Below are positions 35,279 to 46,800 of a stretch of 64,000 nt of DNA, piece by piece. Numbering within the stretch: the stretch's first letter is position 1; the number at the start of each line of letters is the position of its first letter. Under the pieces are notes generated by a model. It was not told the DNA's origin, did no database searches, and was given only the letters and a program-made list of their open reading frames with translations. The position numbers and the translations under genes were made by a program. Origin of the DNA: Typhlomys cinereus (lineage: Eukaryota; Chordata; Mammalia; Rodentia; Platacanthomyidae); the NCBI GenBank assembly GCA_023101885.1, contig JALPQD010000088.1:2515501-2579500 (forward strand), given 5' to 3'.

Positions 35279-35794
35279 AAGAGGGGAAAAATGGTATTGA
35301 AAAAGGGGAGGAGGGTGATAGATAGGTAGATAGGTGATATGACTGATAAATGCAGAATGGGAGTCAGGGGAAGGGAGAGAAGAGGAAGGCTTATCAACAA
35401 AAACAGATTTTGTTTGAAAATGTCCTAATGCAACCTAATATTGCATATGCTAATAAAATTGTTGGGCTAAAAAATTAGAGAACTGCTTTCTTCTGTTGGC
35501 TAGGCAAGATCTAAGTTGAGTAGATTTTCAATTTTGGAGAAAAAAATAGATCATTGTTTCTCAATTCCTGATTTTTGCTCTTTAGCTACAGCTTATGTTT
35601 GATCTGTCCATGAATCAAGACCTTGCTCACTCTAGCCGGATCTTCTGGTCTCTCTTGACAGAACTGATTTAACACACCTGTACTCTAAACTCATGCAAAG
35701 TATTTCTATATTATAGAAGTCATAAAATTCTATTCATTTCTGGTACAGCTCTGATGCTTCAGGGGAAAAAGATGGAAACAGAGAAGATCCTGGT
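35279..35794. other. Unique noncoding DNA
   Basis: Nothing recognised; contains a GATA-rich stretch near 35319-35345. Confidence 0.4.
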
Positions 35795-35975
35795 TTGGAG
35801 TCATCTTTTGCAGTTAATATTGTAACCTAGCCATAACCTTTGTGATCCCTGTTTGCAAAAGGGGAGCAAGTTTAGCTGCCCCTCAACAGGGAGTGGTGCA
35901 GATCAAATGATGTCTTTGTAGGGATTAAAGGAATTAAGGGCCATAGAAATACCCTGTAAAATGCTGTTCCGTTAT
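35795..35975. repeat. MIR-like old SINE
   Basis: 'CCTGTTTGCAAAAGGGGAGC', 'GCAGATCAAATGATG' and 'CCTGTAAAATGCTG' follow the MIR order (TGTAAAATGGGG.. then AAATGAGATGATG.. then AAGCGC). Diverged. Confidence 0.5.
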
Positions 35976-36990
35976 TCTCTGCTGGTAGCATTTCTGTATT
36001 AAGAAAGTTCTCTCTTACACATGCCTCTACTGTCTCCTGACTGCCTTGGGGAAGGAGGTCAGGCACAGACATGCGCAGCATCGCAACATTCCCTAGTAAA
36101 TGTCTTGTCTGTAGATTGTGTCAACATGTGCTTTTGTGACTCACACTGTCACAGCCTGAACTGTGGAGAGCAGTAGTATCCCTGCTGGGTGGTGTTTTTC
36201 CTTCAGGCCTATCATGCGCTTTCCAACTTTGCCCCCAGTTTGACCTAAGTATAGGGGCAGATGGAGAGTAGTTCTACCATTCTCCAGCAATTTGAAAGCA
36301 TTTCATCTTAAAGGGAGACTCGCATATTCCCAGGAGATTCTAAAGGGAAACATTCTGTCTTAGAGGGAGACTCATTAAGTCTTAAAAGGATCAAGATAAC
36401 AAAAGGATATGGCAACAATCTCCCAGATACAGAAAAATAGTTGACAACTGCTAGGAGAGGAGACTCTGTCACCAGACAAGCAGTCTGGAAAACAGGGAGC
36501 TGCCTATCAGCTAGAGACGACTTTGAGGAGCTAAGTTGGCTGCCAGTCATGCAGAAGCTCTAGGGCTACAGATAATGTGCTCTCTGTTTTTCATGTATGT
36601 ATATATTTGTGTAGGTTCAGCCAACTGCAGATTGAGATATTTGAATTAAAATTTGTCTGACTAGACAATACAGTATAATGTCTACATGTGAAATTTGCTT
36701 GAATGCAGTACTATAATAGTATAGTATATGGAAGGATGAGTTTAGGTCCTATGCAAACATTGTGCTATCTTGTATAAGATACCTGAGAATCTATCTGCAG
36801 ACTTGGACATGTGAGGAGAGGAGAGAGGATCCTAGCATCAATTCTCCCCAGGATGTTAAGGATGCTAGTACATACACACATACACCAGAAAAGTGAATAG
36901 TGGTATAAGGGGCAGAGAGAGAGAGAGAGAGAGAGAGCTCAGAATTTAGATATATGATAACTATATATTTACAAAGCAAATTAAATTCTT
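35976..36990. other. Unique noncoding DNA
   Basis: No recognised repeat except (GA)11 at about 36917-36938. Confidence 0.45.
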
Positions 36991-37005
36991 ACATCATAAA
37001 TTCTT
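36991..37005 (+). repeat. Target-site duplication (left) of small L1 insertion
   Basis: ACATCATAAATTCTT, repeated exactly at 37268-37282. Confidence 0.85.
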
Positions 37006-37267
37006 TTTTCTATCACATTTTATTTTTTCCCAATCATACAAGCTCAATAGGTACCCCCATCCTCTCCCTCCCCAATCCCCCCTTGCACTCTCCCCCCCCC
37101 CCTTTTTCCCCTTCCTTTCACCCCCCTCCCTCTGTCCCCTTCTCCCATCCCCTGGAGAATCCTCTTGTTTAAATGCCAAATCTCCCTCTGGGTCCTCCAC
37201 CCTAGTGAGGTGTAAGGACTCAGTGGCATAGCCCTGAGCCCGTTCTTGGGCTCTCCGTTAGTATGGG
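37006..37267 (-). mobile_element. 5'-truncated LINE-1 3' end, minus strand
   Basis: Only 262 bp of an L1 3' UTR in antisense: a T-rich start, the C-rich complement of the G tract (about 37056-37150), and 'CTCCCTCTGGGTCCTCC' as in the other copies. Flanked by a perfect 15-bp target duplication. It differs from copy 1 more than the 17-kb copy does. Confidence 0.85.
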
Positions 37268-37282
37268 ACATCATAAATTCTT
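37268..37282 (+). repeat. Target-site duplication (right) of small L1 insertion
   Basis: Exact copy of 36991-37005. Confidence 0.85.
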
Positions 37283-37920
37283 ATGTGTTTGTTTTATTTG
37301 TATTTCATAGTGTAACTACTGTAGGTTCCAGGGTCAGTCAGAGATTCACCACTGGCCAGGAGTTAAAAGTTTAACCAGGGAAGTTTATTGGAAAAGAAAC
37401 TATTTTACCAGGGCTTACACAAGAACTGGGTCCTTAGAATATGAAGGACCAAGCTATAATTTCACAGAGTATTTAAAGATAAGAAGGCAGAAAAAGGGAT
37501 GTGCAAGGCCCCATGGTTGGACATGCAAACAGATAGGTGCCAACAAGCTGAAGCAACTTGATTACAGAAACCAAAAAAAAAAGCAGTTAGCCATTAACGT
37601 TTACAATCTTATCTTGTCAGCACACATGCTTCTTGCAGACTCGTGTATCTTAAGCTAACATTAAACTTTTGACCCAAAGACCTTTTAGGAAACTGAAAGA
37701 AGAGGGACATTCCAAGAAACTACTTGGGGAGAGGGAGGCATCTTGTACTCTCTTGTGGGGGGCTGCCTGTCAGCAGTTTTTTAACTGGAGAATTTCTTAT
37801 TTTCTATGGGTATATCAATTTTCCTTCCTACCTTCCCCTCTTTCATAACTCAAAACTACTAGTTCTCCTCTCTAAGAAAAAGTCTTTGGAAAAGTCTTTA
37901 TCATGTTTCCTCATGTGGTT
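37283..37920. other. Unclassified noncoding DNA
   Basis: No family identified. 'GGGAAGTTTATTGGAAAAG' near 37379 and the absence of simple repeats would fit an antisense LTR or a U1-type repeat, but I cannot support either. Confidence 0.3.
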
Positions 37921-38335
37921 CTGTCATAGTTAAATACAGTTGTCAACTTGATAGTTGAGGGTTTGAGCTCTGGGAACATTTGTAGAGAATTAGTAATTGA
38001 GTTAAGCCCGTCTAGTTGATGGGAAAAGCCCAACCTATGGTGGGTGAGACTAGGCCCTGGATAGGTGAATAAAATACAGAGAGCTAGTTGAGGAAGTTGG
38101 CATCCTTGTGTATACTTGGCCAGACATGCTGGTTCTGGCAACCAAGGATCATCCCTCTCTCAGTCCTTATATGAAGATGGTATGGCCAGTTCCCTCAGCC
38201 CTCTGGAGATGGTGCATGTTCTCCTGCCAAGTTGGACTAAGAACTGTAACTGGATTACCATGAGACAATAAACCCCTTGTTCCCTTAAACCATTTATGAT
38301 GATTTTATCAGAAATATACAGAGTAACTGCTACAG
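37921..38335 (+). repeat. Interspersed repeat U2, intact copy
   Basis: About 415 bp. The ends are imperfect inverted repeats: CTGTCATAGTTA at the left against CTGTAGCAGTTA read from the right end (9 of 12 match). Landmarks: 'GTCAACTTGATAGTTGAGG', 'AAGCCCAACCTATGGTGGG', 'GTTGGCATCCTTGTG', 'GGCCAGTTCCC' and 'ACAATAAACCCCTTGTTCCC'. This resembles a rodent medium-copy repeat, possibly the hAT-type URR1 group; that name is from memory. Confidence 0.65.
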
Positions 38336-39919
38336 GTTTCCTTCACATTGTTCTATCTACCACATGGATACTTTTTCATGACTGTAGTTGGTTACTGTCC
38401 TACACTGTGTATGCTGGATTAGGCTTCTTTCTGTTAGAGAATACAGAGAACTCAGTCTTTTAACCTACATTTGTTAAGATTTCATAACTGAATCACAGTG
38501 TTCATCTTTGTCTATGATTTGAGAAATTTTTGTTGCCATTTACTCTACATGGAATTTTTTCATTCAGTGTCTCAATCATCTGCTTGGTCTTGTCTTTGAT
38601 CTATGCAACTGAATGAAACCATTTATGACTGTGGGGGTCACCCGGGGGGGAAGTTCCTTCCTCTGTAGAAGGAATTTGATTGGCATCGTATGCCAAACAC
38701 TCCCTTTCCTTTTCAGTTCCATGATCTTTTATTTTTTCTTCTGTCCCTTGTCCCTTTTTCCCTAATGACTGTGTAGCTGAGTGGATGTTATATGAAACTT
38801 TTCATATGGAGACACCTCACAAATGTCTATTTACCACATAGGGTCTGTACCAAAGTCAAACTTGACAAAACAATGAGTTTATTGTTGTTACTCACAAGGG
38901 GGCATCGATTAGGGTCACTCACAGGAGTATGGGTGAGGATTACTTACAGGAGCAGGGACAATTCAAAGTATCTACATCAGCTAAAACTCTACCTTCCTGT
39001 TCTCATATGCCTAAATCTACAGATAGAGTCTCAAGTCCCTTATGTGAAATAGCATAATGTCTGCATAAGACCTATACTCATCCTTTCATATATTATAGTA
39101 TTCATATCTATACTATTATAGCACCTAATTCAATGTAAAGTTCATGTGTAATTAGTATACTGTGTTGTGTAATTTCTAATGGAAAAAATCTCTTGTGTAT
39201 TATTAGTACAGACAAATTTTGTATTCAAATATCTCAGTCTGCAGTTAGCTGAACCCACACAAACATATACATATATGAATATGTTTGTACATATATATTT
39301 TTTTAAATTATGGTAAGAAATTACCAGACATGAGTCAACAACAACCAAAATACAGTTAGAAAGCTTGTTACCAAAATTGGTGAAAACAGCTTTATCATCT
39401 CTAGCAGAATTGTGCCAAAACCAGGAATTTTTTTCTGTCCAATTCGAACACATTTTATACTTCCCACAAAACGTTCTTCTTACCTTTCCTCGCATATATT
39501 GTAGGCAGAAACTTTTAACTGGGAATTTCCAAATTGCGGATACTTAGAGGAAGTTGGGTGGGGTAATAAAAGAATCATTCCTTAAATAAATTCACTCAAA
39601 ATCCCACAGAAAATAAGAATCTGCCAGATTGAAGAGGGAGACCAACTCTCCAAGGTGGCTTGCTCCTCTGATGAGCACAGCCACGTGGTATCCTGATGCC
39701 ACCCTTATGAAGTCCCCAAGGACATGGCCCTTACTGGTAGACACCAGGATGCTCTGAGTACACCTTAACTGGCACTGAGGAAGTTGCAAAGCATGAAGGA
39801 GCATGGTAGCATCAAAACAAATTCGTGACATTTCAGAATCATAGGCCTCAGGGCCTTCACAAGTTTCACCGGTGTGATAATATTTGCAGAACGTAAATTA
39901 TCTAATCAGAACTGAATTT
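38336..39919. other. Mostly unique noncoding DNA
   Basis: Within it, 38855-39010 carries repeated GTTACTCACAAGG / CACTCACAGGAG / TTACTTACAGGAG units, perhaps part of an unnamed rodent repeat. The rest shows nothing recognisable. Confidence 0.35.
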
Positions 39920-40055
39920 AGAGTCTAACCATGGTATTATCAGCTATACAATATTGGAAAAGATCATTTCTGCAAATGTCACTTCCTTATCTCTAAAAGA
40001 GGCAACGAGTTTTGAGAGTTAGTGCTATCTTTCTTTTGTTGTGAAGCTCAATAGC
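39920..40055. repeat. MIR-like old SINE
   Basis: 'AGATCATTTCTGCAAATGTC' and 'CACTTCCTTATCTCTAAAAGAGG' recall the MIR core (CAAGTCACTT.. then CTCATCTGTAAAATG). Weak. Confidence 0.35.
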
Positions 40056-42593
40056 TGACTTGTACAGAGGTCTACATTTGGCCCACAATAATCAAATTCT
40101 CTTTTCTGGGAACATGGAAATTTGAGTGGCAAAGGTTGAAAGCCCTTGTAGTAAGGTGACAGAGGACCCGTGACTCTAAAAAGACTACAACCTCCTATTC
40201 TGGTGTCCTACAAAGTTTATTTCTTGATTAAATCACTCTCATTTTTCCAGTACATGATGTTTGTATGGCATAGGATCCGGGTGAGTTGAATGAATCCTTG
40301 TCTTATACTTATTGGAAATGGGTCACTCAGGAGTGTCATGGTTTCATTGAGTTAGACTCCATTCTTGTAGGAAAATAAGAATATATCTTTCTGCTGCTTT
40401 GGGGGACTGGATGCTGCTAGTAGTCTTAGCATCTTAGACAGAGAACTTCCATGAGAATGAGCCCATGGAGAAAACTTAGTTGAGAAATGTTGATCTATCT
40501 AGATTTGAATATTATCTTGACACAAGCATCTATGGTTCTTCGAGTAAATATTTTTACGTAAAAAGTAAAAAAAAAAAAAAAACTTCTCCTTTCCACCACC
40601 TTCTCCTATTCTTTTTCCTATGCTTCCTGATGCCTGTGTTAGATACATAGTATTATTAAAGCTTTTAATTATAGTTCTAATGCTGCCTGACTAAAGTAAA
40701 TTGACAATACCATAGCAATTTGCACGTATGCATAATTATTTTTCAAAATGACAGCCTGTAGATGATTAGTAATTATATAAAGGAATTTGGGGTGAGTGTT
40801 TGTTTGCTTGTCTGGCATTCATCCATATTTCCTACATGTCTGACAAAGATGAGTTTATTAAGAGAGAGTCCCCCTCTTTTGGATGCCTGAAGGTAAGAGG
40901 ACACAGACCAACCCATCTTACAGCCACTGCTGTGCCTGGGATTCACTGACCCCATCTATAGAAACCTTTCCCCACCTTGCCAAGGCAAAATGAAACAAAA
41001 CAAAAACCTTGACCCAGCTTTTTTTGTTGTTGTTTTTCAAGAATGAGGACCATGGGTTGTTATGACATCAATACCAATTGCTGTCCACATTCTATGTGTG
41101 CAGGAACTCAAGCCTGAGATTTAGAACTGGACTGTTTGCAAAGTGTATCACGAGCCAAGAATCCAGGGCAGAATTAGATGTTTATGAGGAAAAACAGTGG
41201 GGGCATTGGTTAACCTCTTTCTCCCTGCTTGACAGAGGGATCAGCTTCTACGTACTATAAAAAGAAGCAATATAAGGAGGACTGAGAATGAATCTATGAG
41301 ACCCTGGAAATAAAGAGTGCTTTGTCAGGGTTTATCAAGGTGCTGAAAATGGTCTTGTTTCAATTTGGCAGAGAGAAAGAGAGAGAATCATTTCCATGTT
41401 ATCCTCCTACTTGGCCAAGAGCAAAGCCAAAGTCAGTCACATCAGGGCCACAGAGAGGCAACCCACTCAGAGAGCAGAAGTAACTTCACACACAGGCCTC
41501 TCTGAATCCTTCTATCCCCAAATGGTAGGAATGCTTAATTAAACCCATATTTTTTAAGCATTCCAATCTTTTTAAATGTCATTATCTTTCATCTTTTGCA
41601 TCTGGGTAATATTCCAGTTTTGGCACAAGAAATGAGAGACAGGTTCCAGAAGCTGTTGTGCTGCTAGGAGACCTGGAAGTGTGAAAACAAACTTCAAATG
41701 CGAGAAGCCACCTCCTTGCCCTATGCCTGGGTGGCATGTGACACTGCTTGACGTGACTTCATCCCTTCCACCCCCAGGCTCAGCCCAGACTGCCTGGCTC
41801 AGAGATCTCCCTAACACCATCAGGTGCCCAGAATACCTTGGAATTTTCCAGAATGATTACTGTGACTGAAGCATGTTTTTACATATGAGGTATTTGGCCA
41901 TTTAGATTTGTATTTCCCCATGACCCACGCTGCCTTGCCACTGAGGAACATGTTTCTGCTTCATGTAGCATCATGCTTTTATGCTATTCACATTGTTTGG
42001 GGGGAAGACTCCTTTCAAAGATGGTTGCAAAGGGTTGATGATGAAGGCCTTTGCTTATGGTCTTGCTAAGATATTTATAAAACAACTTTCATTTGTAAAT
42101 TACATCTTCATTTGGCTCAAGAGATTTTCTTTAATTTCATGATTACAGTCCTCAGTACTCTTACATGTGTCAGAATTAACAAGAAAGAACTGAAATTCAC
42201 TATCTTGCTGAACTAGTTTTCTTGCCTTTAGTTCCCACAGCAGTGCACACTTAACCTTTGATTATTAACAGTTAAGTGCCACAATTGTTTGTTTTTCTTT
42301 CCCAATATACAATAAGAGGCTCAAAGAAATTTTGATCATCTTTTCACTCCAACTAGGTATTTCGAAACCACCTAATAGTTATCCATTTCTTCAGTTTTAG
42401 AGTTGAAGTTGTGTGTGTCCATGATGGCCATTTGAGTGTCCTCAGACGTGGGTAATGTTTCTCAATCTTCTTCATTTAGACTACTTGGTTTTTACTCTTT
42501 GAGCTGCCACACAGTTTTGAAAACATAAAAAGATAATAGTTGGTTTTGAAAAAAAAAATAAAAGGGTAGACTAGTGTTCAGAGAGAAAGAGCT
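40056..42593. other. Unique noncoding DNA
   Basis: About 2.5 kb with only A-runs (40568-40582). No gene or young repeat seen. Confidence 0.45.
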
Positions 42594-42970
42594 GGTAGAT
42601 GGCTCTGTGAGTAATGCACTTGGGTGCATTTGCGAGGACCTGAGTTCAGATCCCGTGAACCCACATTAAGCCAGACATGGAAGTAAAAGTTTATTATCCT
42701 AGCTTTCCTATAGCATTATGGGAGGTAAAGCCAGGAGAGTCTCCGGAAGCCTAAGAGACAGCTGGTTGGGCAGACATAGCAGCAAGCAGAGACTTCACTT
42801 CAACGAGGTGAACAATACGAACCAACACCTCAAGTTGTCCTCTCACCTCCTCCTGTGCTCTGTTGCATGTACTTTCACATGCTCAGAAGCATACGTGTAT
42901 TCTCTCTCACACACACACTCTCTCTCTCTTTCTCTCTACATACACAAAGACAAATTGACAAAAGAAAGTG
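42594..42970 (+). mobile_element. B4-like SINE with CA/CT tail
   Basis: 'GAGCTGGTAGATGGCTCTGTG', 'GACCTGAGTTCAGATCCC', 'CTCAAGTTGTCCTCTCACC' and a CA then TC-rich tail at 42905-42941 (sequence parts shortened). Confidence 0.6.
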
Positions 42971-44081
42971 AATGAATGTGACGCCATTTCTTTTTTTGCT
43001 TCTTTACCTATATATCTTGTTGTTCCCTTGTTTATTCAATTCAAACTTTCCTACTAAAGAGAAACCTTGGAAATTCGGAAGAGGAGATGCTCTAAGCCAC
43101 CCTTCGTTCTTCTGTGGGAAAGCATCAGATGGAAAGGAGAGCCCTACTTGTAGATGCATTTTGGTGATGTCACACTCTCAGCTTGCAAGGCCTTGGATAA
43201 ATCACTCAACCTATCTGAAGTGTACCTTGGTCATTTGCAAGGCCTACCTCACCAAGCTACATGCCTGACATCTGGGTATGAGTTGTCCTAGATCATAAAA
43301 ACTTCCCACACATCTAAAGCTATGTGAGTTTACATGTGGGACGGGTTGTCTAATGGAAAGACACGATGCATAAGTTGGCATTGGATTAACAGTTGGTGTT
43401 CTGCCCAGAAAATATCAAAATGTTGCTGGTGGCCAAGATGAAACCAAGCGACAATGTGGGTGGAAGCCAGCCTGTCACTTGGCCCAAGGAATGCTGACTG
43501 GGATTTATAAAATAGCCCCAACAGATCCTCTGTTGGTCGATCCCTCTGCAGGTAATCACGAGCTGACAACTCACAGCAAGGGCACAAGACGACTCCTTGC
43601 ACTACGTTTACCCATATGGCGAGAAAGCGCCGAAGGTTTTTTGTGCCAAATGAAGATCCAATTAAAGCTTGGAAAGGTTGCTCCATTATCACATTTGCAG
43701 CCATAATTAAATTTGTGAACTGAGAAGGGCTGCCAAGCTTGCCTCTCTGTTTCAGAAGGTGGGACATCTGTTAACATTAGTGTGGACATGAACATGGGGG
43801 GAGTCAGGAAAATCTGGCTTTCAAATGAACATTCAGAATAAACCACAGTTTTATTTGAAGATTGTGACTATCAAGTTCCTACCCCACCCCCTTGTTACTT
43901 ACAGTGCCTCAGTTTCCTGGCAACGTCATCTACTTTGTGATTTTTTTTAATAGAAATAATTCTTCTTTACAACACTTCATTCCGCAGTTCAAACTTTCAG
44001 ATTTAAGTTAGTATATGACTACAACTTTATCAAGGAAAATGATCTGTGATAGGAAGAAAAAGATTTAAGAAGGACCAGGAG
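42971..44081. other. Unique noncoding DNA, possible conserved block
   Basis: 43330-43850 is free of simple repeats and recognisable transposons, with mixed GC and retained CpGs (near 43559, 43609, 43620-43633) and AT-rich 'CCATAATTAAATTTGTGAAC'. It has the look of conserved noncoding DNA. The overlapping frames on both strands show no known domain. Confidence 0.4.
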
Positions 44082-44425
44082 GGGCTGCAGAGATGGTTGA
44101 ATGGGTAAAGCACTTGCTATGTAAAAGTAAGGACCTGAGATCAGATCTCCAGACCCCAGATAAAACTGGGTGCAGTAGCGTGCATCTGTAAGCACTGTGC
44201 TTCTATAGCAAAATAGGCCCCAGATGTGGGAGAACCCCCAAAAGCTCACAGGCCTGCTAGTCTTGCATGCACAGTGGAAAACACCAACATTGTTTCAAAC
44301 AAGTGGTAAAACAAAGACCTACACCTGAGGTTGACATGTGACCTCCACACATGCACCACGGCACCAGTGTGCCTGCACTCACACCATCATGTGCACACAT
44401 GTATGGCAACACAGATAATGATAGA
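44082..44425 (+). mobile_element. B4-like SINE
   Basis: 'GGGGCTGCAGAGATGGTTG', 'AAAGCACTTGCTATG', 'AAACTGGGTGCAGTAGCG', 'TGAGGTTGACATGTGACC' and 'CTCCACACATGCACC' in B4 order. Confidence 0.7.
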
Positions 44426-46077
44426 AAAAAAAGAAGAGCCCTGGTATAGTTTATAGAATTCCCAGATAGCACCAGGTTCTATGTAACTGACTCACCCACC
44501 CAGTTAGCAACTCTCCTAAGATCTGAAGTTTAATTATAATTTTAATGCATTTGCACAATTATTATAAAGACAAGAACTTTCTTATTTTGAAATTCTCTTA
44601 AACCAAGGTGCAATCTTATATAGTAGGCAGCTCTATCCCTATTCTCAAAAAAAAAAATAAGCTGAAATCTGCAACATTAAATGCCATGCAAAATTTTGAC
44701 AGCCAAATGGAGAGAGACCAAGACTGTAATACTGGTTTTCTAAGTCCTACTTTACCTGTATTTACTTAATGTAAAAGTTGCACAAATTTATGAAACTAGA
44801 GATATCTATTTACAATAAAGAACTAAATATTTTTGTCATTTTTTTCAAGATTATAACATTGAAACAGTTCATAAATATCCATGTACCTGGATAACCAGAG
44901 GAACCCTGAAATGAAAATATGAACACAAAGCAGGACTCTCAAAATAGCATGCACAAACATTATATTGGATCATGAAAAAAAAAAAAAACGGAATTCACTG
45001 CACACTGACAATAAAAAATCTGGAAGGAAAGATGAAGAACATCTGGGTAGAGCTATGTGCTGAGTCCACATGCTGGTCCGTCTGGTAAACTGTGGCGGTA
45101 CCATGTCCACATCAGGTGCTGAACTCAGATCCTTCCTAAGATCTTCTCTGGGCTTAAAGTTTCCTGAGTTTCAGGGACCCCCTTATACTCCCCCAACTGG
45201 AATCACCACCTTACATTTCCTTGATGTATTACTACCAGATCTGAGTTGGAACTACTCTCAACATAATCAAGTGTCTCACATTGTCTCTACAGTAATTTAG
45301 CCCTTACACTGTGTGACAGATTAAAGTACATCGGAAATGAATAAACCTTGACAAGGGAACAAACCAGTCACCTCTGTAATTGATTACGTGGCATCACAGC
45401 GATCTTGGGGCAGTGGCTATAAAGCAGAGAAGGGAAATGGCTATGTTTGAACAATTCATCTTAAGCGATTACTTCATTGTGTGAAAGGAGACTTGAAGGC
45501 ATAAACATGGGAAATATCCCAGAGAAGCCTTATTTGATATTTCTGATACAAAAGCAGGATGTTTTGGTAGACTGTATCCAGGGAGAGTTTTTACACTCAT
45601 GATTCTGACCCTCGCAGCAACTCACATGAAATGGAGTTATTTTCCCTATTTAGTAGGCAAAGGGAAACATGTTTAAGGGTTTTTGTGCATGATCAAACAC
45701 TTACAAAATCGGTAATGTATTAGAACCACCAGAGTACAAGTTCAAAGCCCACCGTAACAGAACATATACAACTTCTTATGTGATTATTTCAGATGAATGA
45801 CTAAAGATTCAAGGACAAGGATATCACTAATGGTGGCATTTAGCTCTTCTGAATCTTTTGCAAATGATCAGGACAGTGGGCTGTAGTTCAACAAATAGGA
45901 TGATTTGTTGTTTTTAAGAGTATAGGATGTAACCAAATTAATTGTCTTTCTTTGGAGCACTTTGGTCTTTGAGTCTATTTTTATTATATGTGGATTCATT
46001 TGTAGCACATTATATAATAAGGTGCAATCTCCAAAATCAAGCTTCTTCCATATTGTATGAATTTAATTATCTAATTG
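44426..46077. other. Mostly unique noncoding DNA
   Basis: Contains a MIR-like stretch at about 45590-45680 ('CGCAGCAACTCACATGAAATG', 'TTTAGTAGGCAAAGGGAAAC', shortened) and otherwise nothing recognised. Confidence 0.4.
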
Positions 46078-46121
46078 GGGGATTGGGAAGATGGACTCAT
46101 AGTTAAAACCTTTGCCTCCTG
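46078..46121 (+). mobile_element. Family C SINE, head (split)
   Basis: 'GGGGATTGGGAAGATGGAC' and 'AGTTAAAACCTTTGCCTCC' are a family C head. It stops here and resumes at 46486 after repeat U1. Confidence 0.6.
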
Positions 46122-46485
46122 TCATAGTTACTCATTTTGCTGCTGTTGGGCAAGACTCAAGCTCAAGCAACTTAAGGGGAGAAAAGGAGATTTATTTGAC
46201 TTACAGTTTCAGAAGAGAGATATAGTCCACCATGGTGGAAAGGCATGGCTGGCAGAAGCTGAGGAGGCTGAGGTTACTGCAGATATCATGGAGGCTGAGA
46301 GAGGAAGCTGCAAACTGCAAGAGCTGACTATAAGTGGAAGCAATGCAAAGCTAACTAACCTCAAGACCCAACCTCTATGATGTGCCTTCCTCCAGCAAGA
46401 CTATGACCTTCCCAAACATCAACTAAGGATTCCTACACATGAGCTTGTGGGGGACAACTCACATTCTAAACCTCTCAAGCAAAGG
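46122..46485 (+). repeat. Interspersed repeat U1 inserted in a SINE
   Basis: Begins TGTCATAGTTACTC, then 'TTGCTGCTGTTGGGCAAG', 'GATTTATTTGACTTACAG', 'TAGTCCACCATGGTGG', 'TTCCTCCAGCAAGAC' and 'TGAGCTTGTGGGGGAC'. It interrupts a family C SINE. Its first bases match those of repeat U2. Confidence 0.65.
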
Positions 46486-46800
46486 ACCTGAGTTTGGATC
46501 CCTGATCCCACGTTAAAAAAAAAGTCTGGTGGCCCAGGAAAGCAAAATCTAAGAATCTATAGTAAGCTTCCTAGCCAGATGAGCCCTAATGGCATATTCT
46601 GGGTTTAATTAGAGATAGAAGCCCACAACATAAGATTGATGAGTAATCAAAGCTGATTCATGATATCATTCTTGGACTTCCACAGGTTCACACACTTGTG
46701 TACACTAGTATAATATTCTCACATATACATGCACATCCATCTATATGCAGAAAACACACATGTGAGCACCCCATACATACATGTATGAAAAGAAAAAGAA
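46486..46800 (+). mobile_element. Family C SINE, body and tail (split)
   Basis: Resumes with 'AGCAAAGGACCTGAG', then 'CCAGATGAGCCCTAATGGC', 'GGTTTAATTAGAGATAG' and 'GATATCATTCTTGG', as in 15839-16150, and a CA-rich tail. Confidence 0.65.

Noticed and set aside
37283..37920. Possible solo LTR
   Set aside because: No TG..CA ends with matching duplications could be located and no family was recognised.
39142..39495. 117-codon frame on the minus strand
   Set aside because: Cys/Tyr/Asn-rich translation of AT-rich DNA, no motif, no supporting context.
43330..43767. 145-codon frame on the minus strand
   Set aside because: Frames are open on both strands, no domain or splice structure is visible, and start context is unremarkable. 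Kept only as a possible conserved noncoding block.
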